A stretch of DNA of 28,359 nucleotides from an uncultured Ruminococcus sp. Lineage in GTDB: Bacteria; Bacillota; Clostridia; Oscillospirales; Ruminococcaceae. Shown in pieces: positions 1-8,486 of this stretch. The position numbers and the translations under genes were made by a program. The notes below the pieces were generated by a model. It saw only the letters and a program-made list of their open reading frames with translations, searched no databases and was not told the DNA's origin. Location: assembly GCA_937926145.1 (NCBI GenBank), contig CALANW010000073.1, positions 1 to 28,359 of the forward strand, written 5' to 3'. Each line of letters begins with the position of its first letter. Position 1 is the first letter of the stretch.

Positions 1-54
1 CGAATATCTTCTGTCATGGTCCTTTGACGCGAAAAATCCGTATTCGTTTGACAT
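1..54 (-). CDS. Baseplate/receptor-region structural protein, first 18 codons only
   Basis: The start codon follows a strong GGAGGGAG ribosome binding site that lies across the end of the neighbouring tail gene. The visible N-terminus reads MSNEYGFFASKDHDRRYS and then leaves the window. The YGFF-x-S-x-x-x-DR-x-Y opening is, from memory, a recurrent start in tail-tip, baseplate or receptor-binding proteins of Clostridia siphophages. Its place directly downstream of the Dit and Gp37-like genes agrees with that. Everything past the first 18 residues is unseen, so the function is an inference from position and opening motif. Confidence 0.6.
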   Translation of the reverse strand, partial: MSNEYGFFASKDHDRRYS

Positions 55-55
55 T

Positions 56-1141
56 TTATCTCCCTCCAATCATCTGTTTCAAACACTTCGTAGGCTCGCC
101 AAAAGTAACATTGATGCTCAATCCGCTTGTTGTAAAGCTTTCCGATATCTCCGTTATCCGCACATCTTGTGAAATCCCGAAGCGCGAACTGTAAATAGTC
201 ACAATGTCCCCGACATCGAACCGCTTGGCATAGTCAGCATCAAGCTTGACCGCTGCATCGATACAGTCTGTAAATTCGGAGCAGTTGTTCTTAAAGTAGT
301 CGGAAGCCCTTTGAGCTGTCCGAACTCCGTCCAGAGCAGGATACCACACTATTTCTCCGCCCACATACTTATAGTCATAAACTATAACAGGGTCTATCTG
401 ATAAACACCCTCTCGGCGGCTGTAACCCTCACCATTGCCAAATTCACCTTTCCAAGCCGCAACCGTGTCCGACTCCGCTTCGGAATAAATAAAGGCACTG
501 TTGATACTGCCTTCCTCCGAATATATCGTGTCCATACTGCTCACATTGTCGTAAAGCTCCGAAAACACAACAGGAGCATTCTCCTCTTGGTTTATCGACC
601 TGTTAGCACTTTTCCGTGCGTATATTCGTATCTTGTTCTGTTCACCGTGTTCAATTTCGGAGCGAATAAGCAGGTCGTTCTCATTGCATATCTTACTTGC
701 ATAGTCACCGAGATTCATATAGGTTATGGTTTCACGGTCAAGTTTCGCACAGTCGACCGTCTTGTCAACGTAGGTGCATTCAAAGCGTCGCTTGGTGTTT
801 TTTACAGCTTCACCGAGGTTCTTGTCAACGATAGTCAAAAGCGTATCGGTGTATGAGCCGTCTGCGATGGCTCTGCTGCTGAGCATACCGTCAAAAGAAC
901 AGCCCGATACATTTATCACGCCCTTAGTGCCGCTCATACTGCGATGTGTGATGATGCCCGAGTATCTCCCGGGTATCTCAATTATCATCTGTGGACGTAT
1001 GAGTTTAAGGTTGTTTTCGTTCGCAGGGAAAACCGCCGTGAAAGTATCACCGAGCGGATAGCGCTTCGTCCACATAAGCGACGTGACCTGATCCGTTACG
1101 CCAATGAGGTCAAGAGCCTTGTTGTAAACATACATATCCAT
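56..1141 (-). CDS. Siphovirus Gp37-like tail protein (tail-hub/Tal position)
   Basis: A 361-residue protein that probably forms the tail hub or baseplate at the tip of the tail tube, below Dit. It opens with MYVYNKALDLIG and has the beta-rich N-terminal region (about residues 5-90, with IIEIPGRYSGIITHR and SGCSFDGML) that I associate with the ReqiPepy6 Gp37-like family. A downstream region, about 230-350, looks like the late-control-D/hub fold and ends in ITEISES and VTFGEP. The start is preceded by GAGGTG about eight bases upstream, overlapping the end of the Dit gene. No peptidase or lysin motif is visible, so if it is a Tal protein it is a short one without a wall-degrading domain. Family assignment is by recognition, not by search. 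Confidence 0.75.
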   Translation of the reverse strand: MDMYVYNKALDLIGVTDQVTSLMWTKRYPLGDTFTAVFPANENNLKLIRPQMIIEIPGRYSGIITHRSMSGTKGVINVSGCSFDGMLSSRAIADGSYTDTLLTIVDKNLGEAVKNTKRRFECTYVDKTVDCAKLDRETITYMNLGDYASKICNENDLLIRSEIEHGEQNKIRIYARKSANRSINQEENAPVVFSELYDNVSSMDTIYSEEGSINSAFIYSEAESDTVAAWKGEFGNGEGYSRREGVYQIDPVIVYDYKYVGGEIVWYPALDGVRTAQRASDYFKNNCSEFTDCIDAAVKLDADYAKRFDVGDIVTIYSSRFGISQDVRITEISESFTTSGLSINVTFGEPTKCLKQMIGGR

Positions 1142-1143
1142 TG

Positions 1144-1992
1144 CTATACACCTCTGTATCTTTCATCAAATCTGATCGTGATGTTGAGCGCATCAGAACC
1201 GTTATCCAACGCCGCATATACCCGACAGCCGCCACGGGGGATAGAGAAGAATGTCGAGCCCCATATTAGACGTGACATTATGTCCGTTTCGGTATCGGAA
1301 GTTACACTCGAAAGCTTGATAGCCTTTCTTCGTGACCGTGTGTCGATAGTTATTATTTCGCCTGCCGAAAATGTTCCTTTCAGCGCGATGTATTCCTTAG
1401 AGCTTGCCTGCACGATCTTTATGCCATTGACGGAACTCTTGACCTCTGCCCGTATGATACAGCCTGCGTCTGTTTCGCCGTCGTTTGATATGAATGCAGA
1501 TGAGCCCGAAGAAAGCTTTCCGAATTCAAAAGCATCTTCCTCGGAAAGTTCCCAGTCGTCAAACTCCCACATCGCATTATCTCCGCAGATGAGTGTCAAA
1601 GCCCCGTCCTTTATGAAATACGGGTCGCCGCAAAGCAGCGAGACCTGCATCGTTCCAGGACGGGTCATAAGAACAGCGGTCATACTCTCAAAGCGGCAGC
1701 TTATCCTGCGTTCTTCGCCGTCATCGTAGATGAAGCCGAGTGTCCCCTCGCCATTGCCGTAAAAAATCTTGCCGAGCCGCAGTCTTGCTTCGTCATAATC
1801 ACAGCAGGGATAGAGCGTCAGCACGATATTTCGGGAATTGATGCGTTCGCCGATATAGTCAGCGCCGTCACCGAAAGCATTCTCATTCATCGTGACAGCG
1901 CAGGAAGGGTTCACACCGCTTACCTGCGTTACTTCAATGTCACCCCAAAGGTCAAATCTGTTTCCGTCGGGGTTTATATAGTAAATTCTCAT
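1144..1992 (-). CDS. Distal tail protein (Dit-like, phage tail family)
   Basis: A 282-residue protein that caps the tail tube and carries the baseplate. The N-terminus MRIYYINPDGNRFDLWGD, the stretch GERINSRNIVLTLYP and the later GDPYFIKDG fit the Sipho_tail/Dit family: an N-terminal ring domain to about residue 135, then a beta-sandwich C-terminal part. In the family the motif near residue 120-130 (R-P-G-T-M-Q-V-SLLCGDPYF) ends the ring domain. It sits between the tape measure and Gp37-like genes, the standard order in siphophages. The start has AAAGGAAG upstream and lies 3 bp after the tape-measure stop, so it is probably translated from the same message. Confidence 0.82.
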   Translation of the reverse strand: MRIYYINPDGNRFDLWGDIEVTQVSGVNPSCAVTMNENAFGDGADYIGERINSRNIVLTLYPCCDYDEARLRLGKIFYGNGEGTLGFIYDDGEERRISCRFESMTAVLMTRPGTMQVSLLCGDPYFIKDGALTLICGDNAMWEFDDWELSEEDAFEFGKLSSGSSAFISNDGETDAGCIIRAEVKSSVNGIKIVQASSKEYIALKGTFSAGEIITIDTRSRRKAIKLSSVTSDTETDIMSRLIWGSTFFSIPRGGCRVYAALDNGSDALNITIRFDERYRGV

Positions 1993-1995
1993 CGA

Positions 1996-4900
1996 CTACT
2001 TCCTTTCCGAAAGCTGCTGTGCAACCTGTTCCAGATATCGTTTCGTGTCATAAGGACTAAGCTCCGTTGGACTGTAGTTGTTCTGCGTGATATTGTTCGT
2101 AGTGCCGCCGCTTTCCGCAAGCCTGCCAAGAGCCGCTGCCATTTCTTCATAAGCACCGCCGCCCATAGGTTCAGCCGCCATTCTTTCAAGACTTCCCTTG
2201 CCGCCGAGTGCGCGGAACACTTCCGCATCACCCGCCGAAAGGACCGCTTCACCTCGGTGCAGCTTTGCAGGAAAATCATCTTCGGGAATGAAATCAGACC
2301 CGAAAGCATATCCGGGAGCTGAACCGTCACGCTTACCGCCACTTTCGCCTCCGCCCATATCAGAACCGCCGCTGCTGCTTTCATCATCGGGAGTAAAGTC
2401 AACATTGTCGATTTTGTCTATCTCAATGCCAAGAACTCCCGTGAAATCATTTATCTTATCAATGATTCGGTTTATAAGTCCGATCGCAGCGTTTACAACG
2501 TCCTCTGCAATCTTCGGGATCATCTCGAAGATGCTTTTGAACTGGTCGACTATCGCAGTCCAAGCCTTTTCCCAGTCGCCTGCAAAAACTCCGACAATAA
2601 AATTGATGAGGTTCGTCAGCGTGTCAAGCAGAAATGTGATAGTGTCCGAAAGGAAATCTATCAGCGGCATAACAGCTTCAATGGCTTCACCGAGTACACC
2701 GCCCAAAACTTCCGCAAGGAAGGTAATGATAGGCGAAAGCGCATCAATGAGCGGCGAGATCGTCCCGAGCAGTTGAACTATCGGCGGAAGAAGCTTCTCT
2801 ATAAGCTCCAACAGCGGCTTCGCAAGCGTTTCAAGTACCTTTACCAATGGCGGCAGAAGCGACTTTATGATATCCATAAGCGGCGGAAGCAGCGCATCAA
2901 GGATATCCGCCAGTACGGGCAACACTTCATTTATAACATCCGTCAGCGGTTCTGCAAGCTCCGCTATAATGTCCGCACAGGAGTTCAGAAGCGTTTCTAT
3001 AACAGGAAGAAGCTGTTCCACAAGCTCCGATACAGGGTCGATAAGGTCGAGCAGAATGTCCATAACAGGCGGCAGAACGTTCTCCACAAGCCCTTTGATA
3101 GGGTCAATGAGCCGCTGGACCTTTTCAAGGTTTTCATCGGAGAAAAGCTCACCGATTTTATCCTTTATGCTGTTGAAAACTTCGATGCCGCTGTTTTTCA
3201 ACGTGTTTACAAGCTTGTTGAACTTTTCCGCAGTCGTGTTTGCAATCTTGTCATAGGATTCGCCGACAACGTCCTCATCGGTACTCATCGCTTCAAGGTT
3301 GTTGTTGAATTTATCTGCATTTTCGCCCGTTACAGCAAGCGCCGCTTTACCTGCCTCAGTCGAGCCGAACATATCCGAAATAGTCAGTCCGTTGTCCTGC
3401 GCATATTGGTCGAGCATTTCGAGGACTTCCTGATAGGTCTTTCCGTCAGCCATAAGGTCGGAGAAGCCCTTGCCGTCACCCGAACCCTTTTTAGCCGCTG
3501 CAAGCTCTGCTTTCTGTGATTTTTTCAGCTCTGCAAGCTTTTCCTTGTTGGTTTTTTTGAAAGCATCGAGTGAAGCTTCGTTTATTTCCTTGATGTTGTC
3601 AAGAGCCTGCTGCTTTTCATCTTTGAGAGCCTTCAACTTTTCGGACTGTTCTTCCTTTAAAGCCTTTTTCTTCTCTTCCTGCTCTTCTTTGAGAGCTTCT
3701 TTCTTGGCTTTCTGCTCGGCGGTAAGAGCCTTTTTATCTTCCTTGTATTTCTCGTTTTCGGCTTTCTTTTTGTCTTCCTGTTCCTCTTTGAGAGCTTCCT
3801 TTTTATCGTCATACTCTTTTTTGAGGTTTTCTTTCTTGTCCTTTAAGTCCTCAATCTGCGCCTTTCGCTCCTCAGCTCGTTTTTCACGGGCAAGCTTGGC
3901 TTCAAATTCTGCAACCTCTTTTTCGGCCGCCTTACGCTCCTCGGGGTCAGTTGCCTTGCTGACCTTGTCCTTTAAGCTTTTGAGCTTTTCGGCGTTCTCG
4001 GCTTCCTCAGCCGCTTTCTGCTCTGCTTCGGTCTTTTTGTTGAGTGCATCTATCTCTGCTTCCACAGCCTTGATAGCGTTGTACTTTTCTTCATCGTTGA
4101 GTTTCAGCTTCTCGGTGTACTCATCATCAATAAGTGCAAGCTTCTGATTATGAGCCTTTTCGAGAGCGTCCATTTCGGCTTCGAGCGATTTATCAAGGTC
4201 GTTGGCTTCCTTTTCCTGCGTTTTCTCGTATGCGTCAAGCTCTTTGTCAAGGCTCTTGGAAAGCTTGTCTATACGGTCGTCATAAGAATCGGAAAGAGCG
4301 CCCTTCTGCTTTTCGAGCGATTTGCTGTATGCCTTTTCCTGCGCCGAATAAGCGTCCTGCGTTGCAGAGTATTCCTTGTCAAAGCCTTCCTGCATAGCCG
4401 TCAGCTGTTCTTCTGTCGCTGCGGGAACAGTCGCCGTAAGCTGACGGATCGCAAGGTCAGCCTTTGAACCCGTCTGTCCAAGCTCGTTGAACAGAGCATT
4501 GAGCTGTGTGGTCGCCTGTGCCGCAGGAGTACCTGCCGCCGTCATTGTAGCGAGTGCTGCGCCGATCTGGTCGAACCCTACCTCAAGAGCCGCCGCTGTC
4601 GGAGTAACGTTCGCAAGGCATGAACCGAGTTCGCCAACAGTAGTGATACCTTTGTTCTGCGTCTGTATGAGTATCTTGTGGACTTTGTCGGTCTCCTCGA
4701 TACTCATATTGTAGGCGTTCATGATTTTAGCAGTGGTGGTTACCGCCGTGTCGATGTCCGTGAAGCCTGCCTTTGCAAGCTTGGCATTTTTTTCGAGGTA
4801 ATCAGAAGCCTTGTCAATGCTCTCCGCTGTGCCGTCAAATGATACCGCACTCGCCGATAAGGCGTTGTACAGCGTGTTGTTGAGCGCATCAGCCGCGATG

Positions 4901-5505
4901 CCCGTCTTGTCGGAGAGGTCGAGCATGCTGTCCCCGACATCGGCTATGAACTCGGAACTCATTCCCTGCATAAGTGTTGACGCACCTGCCAACGCAGTTT
5001 CAAACTGTGTTCCGAAAGAAACGACCGCCGTTCCTGCGGCTACCATAGCTGCACCGATAGCCGCCGCCGAAGCTTTCAGAACGGAAGCAAGCTTCTCAGA
5101 GCTTTCGGTTACCTTTTTGTTGCTCTTATCGACCTCTTCGTTGCTCTGCGAGCGGCTTTTGTTGCTCTTGTCAACTTCTTCGTTGCCCTTGCTTACTTCA
5201 TCACTGCTCTTTTTATGCTTTTGGTTGCTTTTTTCAACCTCATCGTTGCTTTTGGTCACCTTTTCGGCCGAAGCGGCAACCTGTTCGGAACTGCTCTTCA
5301 CCTTGGAATTGCTCTGAGAAATATCGTCCGAACTGCTCTTTACTTTCTTAGCCGAATTTTCACTTGCCGTTCCGATCTTATCGAGGTCGGACTGTATCGA
5401 CTGTGAAGAACTTTTCGCCGTCCGTTCGACCTTTGAAAGCTCTTCCGTAAGTGAACTTGTATCAGCTGTTACTTCAAATACTACCTGTCCGTCAGCTTCC
5501 GCCAT
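1996..5505 (-). CDS. Tail tape measure protein
   Basis: At 1169 residues this is the largest gene in the window. It sets tail length and is ejected with the DNA. An N-terminal Ser/Lys/Asn-rich coiled-coil part (about 50-140) contains near-identical units such as SNEEVDKSN. A hydrophobic helix follows at about 147-163, then a TP901-type core to about 375. Next comes a very long Lys/Glu/Ala-rich coiled coil (about 375-690). Residues of roughly 780-950 show prolines spaced about 11 residues apart (for example LLPPLMDIIKSLLPPLVKVL). The C-terminus has GYAFGSDFIPEDDFPAKLHRGEAVL, with the ALHxGE-like motif common at tape-measure ends. It overlaps the preceding chaperone gene by 14 bp. No lytic transglycosylase or peptidase motif was seen. 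Confidence 0.95.
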   Translation of the reverse strand: MAEADGQVVFEVTADTSSLTEELSKVERTAKSSSQSIQSDLDKIGTASENSAKKVKSSSDDISQSNSKVKSSSEQVAASAEKVTKSNDEVEKSNQKHKKSSDEVSKGNEEVDKSNKSRSQSNEEVDKSNKKVTESSEKLASVLKASAAAIGAAMVAAGTAVVSFGTQFETALAGASTLMQGMSSEFIADVGDSMLDLSDKTGIAADALNNTLYNALSASAVSFDGTAESIDKASDYLEKNAKLAKAGFTDIDTAVTTTAKIMNAYNMSIEETDKVHKILIQTQNKGITTVGELGSCLANVTPTAAALEVGFDQIGAALATMTAAGTPAAQATTQLNALFNELGQTGSKADLAIRQLTATVPAATEEQLTAMQEGFDKEYSATQDAYSAQEKAYSKSLEKQKGALSDSYDDRIDKLSKSLDKELDAYEKTQEKEANDLDKSLEAEMDALEKAHNQKLALIDDEYTEKLKLNDEEKYNAIKAVEAEIDALNKKTEAEQKAAEEAENAEKLKSLKDKVSKATDPEERKAAEKEVAEFEAKLAREKRAEERKAQIEDLKDKKENLKKEYDDKKEALKEEQEDKKKAENEKYKEDKKALTAEQKAKKEALKEEQEEKKKALKEEQSEKLKALKDEKQQALDNIKEINEASLDAFKKTNKEKLAELKKSQKAELAAAKKGSGDGKGFSDLMADGKTYQEVLEMLDQYAQDNGLTISDMFGSTEAGKAALAVTGENADKFNNNLEAMSTDEDVVGESYDKIANTTAEKFNKLVNTLKNSGIEVFNSIKDKIGELFSDENLEKVQRLIDPIKGLVENVLPPVMDILLDLIDPVSELVEQLLPVIETLLNSCADIIAELAEPLTDVINEVLPVLADILDALLPPLMDIIKSLLPPLVKVLETLAKPLLELIEKLLPPIVQLLGTISPLIDALSPIITFLAEVLGGVLGEAIEAVMPLIDFLSDTITFLLDTLTNLINFIVGVFAGDWEKAWTAIVDQFKSIFEMIPKIAEDVVNAAIGLINRIIDKINDFTGVLGIEIDKIDNVDFTPDDESSSGGSDMGGGESGGKRDGSAPGYAFGSDFIPEDDFPAKLHRGEAVLSAGDAEVFRALGGKGSLERMAAEPMGGGAYEEMAAALGRLAESGGTTNNITQNNYSPTELSPYDTKRYLEQVAQQLSERK

Positions 5506-6115
5506 TTATAACCACCGCCCTTCGCTTTAAAGTTTCAGCCAGTCCCGCAAGGTCGGAATTAAAGCTGTTTTTCTTCTGTACCGCTGTCCGTTTAAGAGCG
5601 TAAAACCTTTTCAGTTCCGTAAGGGACTGTATTTCATCGTGGTTATATTTCGTAGGCGCAGGGATTTTCTTTGCCCGTATCGAGATGACCTCACGCATCT
5701 TTGTTTTTTCCGATAACCCCTTGAAGAGCGCAATAAAATCACACCAAAGCAGCTTCCCACACTCTTTTTTCAAATCTATCCCATAATCCATAACGAACGA
5801 GGAAAAAATGTATTCTGCGTCCTGCTCAAAATCAAAAAGCGGTTCGTGTTCTCCCTCGGAAGAGTCTTCATCACCGTTTATGTATTCGCTGAATATTTTT
5901 ATAAGCAGTTCCGAGCAGTCAGCATTCCCGAGCCGCTCACAGCCATTGCACAGCATAAAAAGCGCCGCTCTGATACTGTCAGCCGTGCTTAACGTACTCT
6001 CGGCAACGAGCCGCCGCGCCTCAATAACACGGTCAAAATACAGCGTCAGACGATACTTTTTCCCTTTGTAGGTAATACAATCATCATTCGGCCGTGTAAT
6101 AGAAAATCTCACCAT
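5492..6115 (-). CDS. Gp15-family tail assembly chaperone (gpGT position)
   Basis: A 207-residue member of the bacteriophage Gp15 family, recognised from VRFSITRPNDDCITYKGKKY and the acidic middle (EYINGDEDSSEGEHEPLFDFEQDAEYIFSSF), followed by a short ordered region with LLWCDFIALFKGLSE. Genes in this slot are thought to bind the tape measure and guide tail-tube assembly. It begins 7 bp inside the end of the upstream 142-aa gene (stop TGA inside TTATGGTGA), so translation is probably coupled. In many siphophages the two chaperone genes are joined by a -1 frameshift. I see no canonical slippery heptamer here, so re-initiation is the simpler reading. Confidence 0.78.
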   Translation of the reverse strand: MVRFSITRPNDDCITYKGKKYRLTLYFDRVIEARRLVAESTLSTADSIRAALFMLCNGCERLGNADCSELLIKIFSEYINGDEDSSEGEHEPLFDFEQDAEYIFSSFVMDYGIDLKKECGKLLWCDFIALFKGLSEKTKMREVISIRAKKIPAPTKYNHDEIQSLTELKRFYALKRTAVQKKNSFNSDLAGLAETLKRRAVVINGGS

Positions 6116-6537
6116 AAACCAAGTCTGCGGCGCTCTTTGCGGCTGAATTTATAGTTGTTCGCAAGTTGCTGTTTCTTTGCATCTACCGCCTGCTGTACCG
6201 CAGGAGCGGCAACATCGGTGATAAACGGCATAAGCTCCGAAACCATTTCGACATAGTTGTTTTCGTAGAATTCGAGTATCGCAAGCGTGTTTTCTTCGCC
6301 GAAAACGACCTTGAACATCTCGATAGCAGCATTGCCGAAAGCGGTATAGGCATCGGTCGTCTTGCCTTCCTTTACTTCTTTCTGGGCGCGAATGATACCG
6401 TTACGAGCCACATTGAATTCACGAGCCATTCTGTCAGCGTCGAATTCGATGTGCAGCACCTTTTCTACCTCATTATCCTTGTTTATAAGCTCAATATCCT
6501 CTGTGAGTACAGAAGAACGCCTTGCCTGATATGCCAT
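6109..6537 (-). CDS. Tail assembly chaperone (gpG-like)
   Basis: A 142-residue, mostly helical protein that starts MAYQARRSSVLTEDIELI and ends in a basic RKERRRLGLW tail. Its size, its helical FYENNYVEMVSELMPFI region, and its place between the major tail protein and Gp15/tape-measure genes identify it as the first of the two tail assembly chaperones. The ribosome binding site is AAAGGATG. It lies just after a terminator-like hairpin, which would lower its expression relative to the major tail protein, as expected for a chaperone needed in small amounts. Confidence 0.7.
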   Translation of the reverse strand: MAYQARRSSVLTEDIELINKDNEVEKVLHIEFDADRMAREFNVARNGIIRAQKEVKEGKTTDAYTAFGNAAIEMFKVVFGEENTLAILEFYENNYVEMVSELMPFITDVAAPAVQQAVDAKKQQLANNYKFSRKERRRLGLW

Positions 6538-6551
6538 AAAATCATCCTTTC

Positions 6552-6590
6552 AAAAAAGAACGGCGCTGAATCGTTAGTTCAAGCGCCGTT
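6552..6590 (-). terminator. Intrinsic terminator between major tail protein and chaperones
   Basis: On the minus strand AACGGCGCT pairs with AGCGCCGTT, extended past one bulge by GAA/TTC, and is followed by TTCTTTTTTG. It stands 11 bp past the major tail protein stop. This is a good rho-independent terminator and probably a partial one, because essential tail genes lie downstream. Confidence 0.8.
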
Positions 6591-6601
6591 TTCGGTTACG
6601 A

Positions 6602-7066
6602 TTATTCTGCCGGTGTGAAGGTCGGCTTGCCGTTGAAATGAATTTCAACCGTTACAGCGTCCGCACCCTGAGATGCGCCGCCGCCCTCTGTGATCTTCGC
6701 AAGCGTGATGCCGCCGCTGACCTTGCCGCCGTCGGGATAGGTGATCTCGAATGTGGTCTTTCGGGCATCGCCCCAGTTGTTCTTGACCGCATCGGAGAAG
6801 ATGTAGTCCTGTGCAGCGTCACCGTGCTTTCTCACGCCCGAAAGCGTAACAGTGAACTGACCGCCCGTGACTTCGGTCGAACCCCAACCGCCGTCACCGA
6901 GGAACGAACCCTGATAAAGCACTTCGTTAAGGCTCTTGCTGATGTTGTCGAAGCCGTCCGAAATCACCGCCCAGGTAGGCTGTTCCGCTTTAGGCGTTGT
7001 GTTGATCTTCAGCGCATAGTTATAGTTTATCGCAAGCGTTGTTACTTTTTTCTCTGCTTCACTCAT
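6602..7066 (-). CDS. Major tail (tube) protein
   Basis: A 154-residue beta-rich protein, the building block of the tail tube. Features seen are the N-terminal KKVTTLAINYNYALKIN, a middle QFTVTLSGVRKHGDAAQDYI, and FEITYPDGGKVSGGITLA near the C-terminus. These match the tail-tube proteins found in Lactobacillus- and Clostridia-type siphophages. It stands directly after the three head-completion/minor capsid genes and before the terminator and the chaperones, the expected place. The start codon has AAGGAT upstream, overlapping the end of the preceding gene. Confidence 0.85.
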   Translation of the reverse strand: MSEAEKKVTTLAINYNYALKINTTPKAEQPTWAVISDGFDNISKSLNEVLYQGSFLGDGGWGSTEVTGGQFTVTLSGVRKHGDAAQDYIFSDAVKNNWGDARKTTFEITYPDGGKVSGGITLAKITEGGGASQGADAVTVEIHFNGKPTFTPAE

Positions 7067-7071
7067 ATTTT

Positions 7072-7443
7072 TTATCCTTTCATTATGTAGTGTGCGTCAA
7101 TGATACACGACCACACATAAAAGCCGCCGTCCTCTTTGCAGACGAACGTCGGAGCGGTCGAAGTATTGATGCACCGAATTATAAACCTGTCGTTTGTGTG
7201 CTTTCGCTTTGCGGTCAGATCATTGCAGAGCTTGTACAGTTGGTCTATAAGCTCCTGCTGGCCTTTGCTCTTGCCGAGGAAAAGCACGGACATAGTGTTT
7301 TCCTTTGCGCCGTCAAAGAAGATGTTGTCCTCTTTGCCCGGTGCGATCTGTGCCGCATAGCCGCTGCCTTTTGGCAGCATTGCCGTGAATTTTAACCCCG
7401 TGAGGGATTTTATATACTCAAAAAGTTCAAGCTGTGGTGTCAT
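7072..7443 (-). CDS. Tail terminator / minor capsid protein (third of three)
   Basis: A 123-residue protein starting MTPQLELFEYIKSLTG, with LPKGSGYAAQIAPGKEDNIFFDG and a C-terminal GFYVWSCIIDAHYI strand. In Clostridia siphophages the protein in this slot is annotated as minor capsid or tail terminator, the cap that finishes the tail tube before it joins the head. It overlaps the upstream gene by ATGA, so the two are translationally coupled, and it ends 6 bp before the major tail protein. The exact role is inferred from order and size. Confidence 0.65.
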   Translation of the reverse strand: MTPQLELFEYIKSLTGLKFTAMLPKGSGYAAQIAPGKEDNIFFDGAKENTMSVLFLGKSKGQQELIDQLYKLCNDLTAKRKHTNDRFIIRCINTSTAPTFVCKEDGGFYVWSCIIDAHYIMKG

Positions 7444-7793
7444 TTCTTCCTCATTTCGTTCTTGAAAGCAGTATCAAAGACTTTTCGCCACTCTTTGGAG
7501 TGTGCAGCCTTTGCCTTGTGGCACCACATCCAGCTTGCGTTCGAGTTTACGTCCGTGTGAGCCGTCTGTAAGTAATACTGTTTCTTGGCGTAAGGTGTTT
7601 TCCATATAAGCTTGCCCTTTTCGGGCTGAGAGTGGGTGATACTGCTGCTTATGAGCGTTCCCTGATCCTGCTTGCAGTAGTAGTTGCAGTCTTTAAGCAC
7701 CTGTTCCGATGCAATGAGCAAAGCCTTGCCCTCTGCCGCATTCTTTATCCTCGCTATGCAGGCTTCCTTGTCGAATTTAACAGTAACACTCAT
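7440..7793 (-). CDS. Minor capsid protein 2-type (head-tail completion, gp10-like)
   Basis: A 117-residue protein with VTVKFDKEACIARIKNAAE, then YCKQDQGTLISSSI, then WKTPYAKKQYY and WMWCHKAKAAHSKEW. This sequence order is characteristic of the Minor_capsid_2 family, equivalent in position to the HK97 gp10-like tail completion proteins. It starts with an ATGA overlap on the preceding minor capsid gene and ends with an ATGA overlap on the next one, so the three are one coupled block. It should act at the head-tail joint. Confidence 0.8.
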   Translation of the reverse strand: MSVTVKFDKEACIARIKNAAEGKALLIASEQVLKDCNYYCKQDQGTLISSSITHSQPEKGKLIWKTPYAKKQYYLQTAHTDVNSNASWMWCHKAKAAHSKEWRKVFDTAFKNEMRKK

Positions 7794-8118
7794 ACCAGAC
7801 CCACCTCATAATGATGCAGCTTCCTGCGGTCGTAAAGCTTGTCAATGCTGTGAACCGTGTACTCCCTGCCCTCGAAAGTGATGCGCTGTTCTTCCTCAAA
7901 ACCGTCCGTCCCCGATGAATTCCGACAATCATAGATAAGCACTGCCGAAAGCCGAAGCTCTCGGTTCTGCTTGTCGGTCGAAACAGACGATGACGGGTCT
8001 ATCCTCACATTTTTCAGCGTTACGGGTTCGGAATAGCTGACCTTCCGTACTCGTCCTCATCGAGCGGAGTTTCAAGCGTGCAGCTGTGCGGAAGCATCGA
8101 CTTTGGAATAGCTGTCAC
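7790..8118 (-). pseudogene. Minor capsid protein 1 / head-tail connector, one-base frameshift
   Basis: The reading frame is broken near 8041. From a GTG at 8118 (GTGA overlap with the upstream stop) the sequence reads VTAIPKSMLPHSCTLETP and LDEDEYGR, then runs into a stop. One frame away it continues VSYSEPVTLKNVRIDPSSS to the end VGLV. The joined product would be about 109 residues with the IPKxLLPH...EPVTLKNVRI pattern of the Minor_capsid_1 family, which has that length. A single G missing from a GG run (GGG expected) explains the break. A shorter product could start at GTG 8008. Loss of this connector should block virion assembly, unless it is a sequencing error or is bypassed by frameshifting. 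Confidence 0.8.
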
Positions 8119-8486
8119 GGAGCAAGCCACCTTCCGAGCAGTCCTGCCTGTTCAAGCAAGGAAACGGTCGTAGGGCATATATTCACGCCGTTGTAAGTCC
8201 TGCCGGAAGTGCCGCCCGAATAGCTGAACTTTCCGAGCGTTGCCTGCCCGAACGAACCGCTGTCCAGAGCGGATACGCCTCCTGCATTATCGAGATATGC
8301 GACTTCCGCCGCAACAGCCTTTCGGAGCAGCTCTTTCTGCCGCTCCGTCAGCTTTTCTGTGTCGGGCGCACGGAAAAACAAGCCGTTTACAGCATCTTCC
8401 GCACGTTCGATAAGAGAGGGGAGTTCATCTTCGGGAGCATCACCGTGATAAACGTCACGGTAATACTCGGCTGTAATGTATGCCAT
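8115..8486 (-). CDS. Head-tail connector / DNA packaging adaptor (gp6-like)
   Basis: A 123-residue helical protein, MAYITAEYYRDVYHG, with a repeated acidic helix (ELPSLIERAEDAVNGLFF) and KLTERQKELLRKAVAAEVAYLD. It ends in CPTTVSLLEQAGLLGRWLA, a typical ending for gp6-like adaptor proteins that form a ring under the portal. It follows the major capsid protein with a TAATG stop/start overlap and is itself followed by a GTGA overlap. Its ribosome binding site is weak (AAGGCG two bases upstream), so it probably depends on translation of the capsid gene. Confidence 0.75.
   Translation of the reverse strand: MAYITAEYYRDVYHGDAPEDELPSLIERAEDAVNGLFFRAPDTEKLTERQKELLRKAVAAEVAYLDNAGGVSALDSGSFGQATLGKFSYSGGTSGRTYNGVNICPTTVSLLEQAGLLGRWLAP

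Noticed and set aside
2773..4147. Long plus-strand frames opposite the tape measure gene
   Set aside because: They mirror the periodic, Lys/Glu-rich coding of the minus-strand gene, give Ser/Phe- or Arg-rich low-complexity products, and have no binding sites.
6109..6125. Programmed -1 frameshift joining the two tail chaperones
   Set aside because: The overlap has no XXXYYYZ-type slippery heptamer. Overlapping stop/start (TTATGGTGA) gives simple re-initiation.
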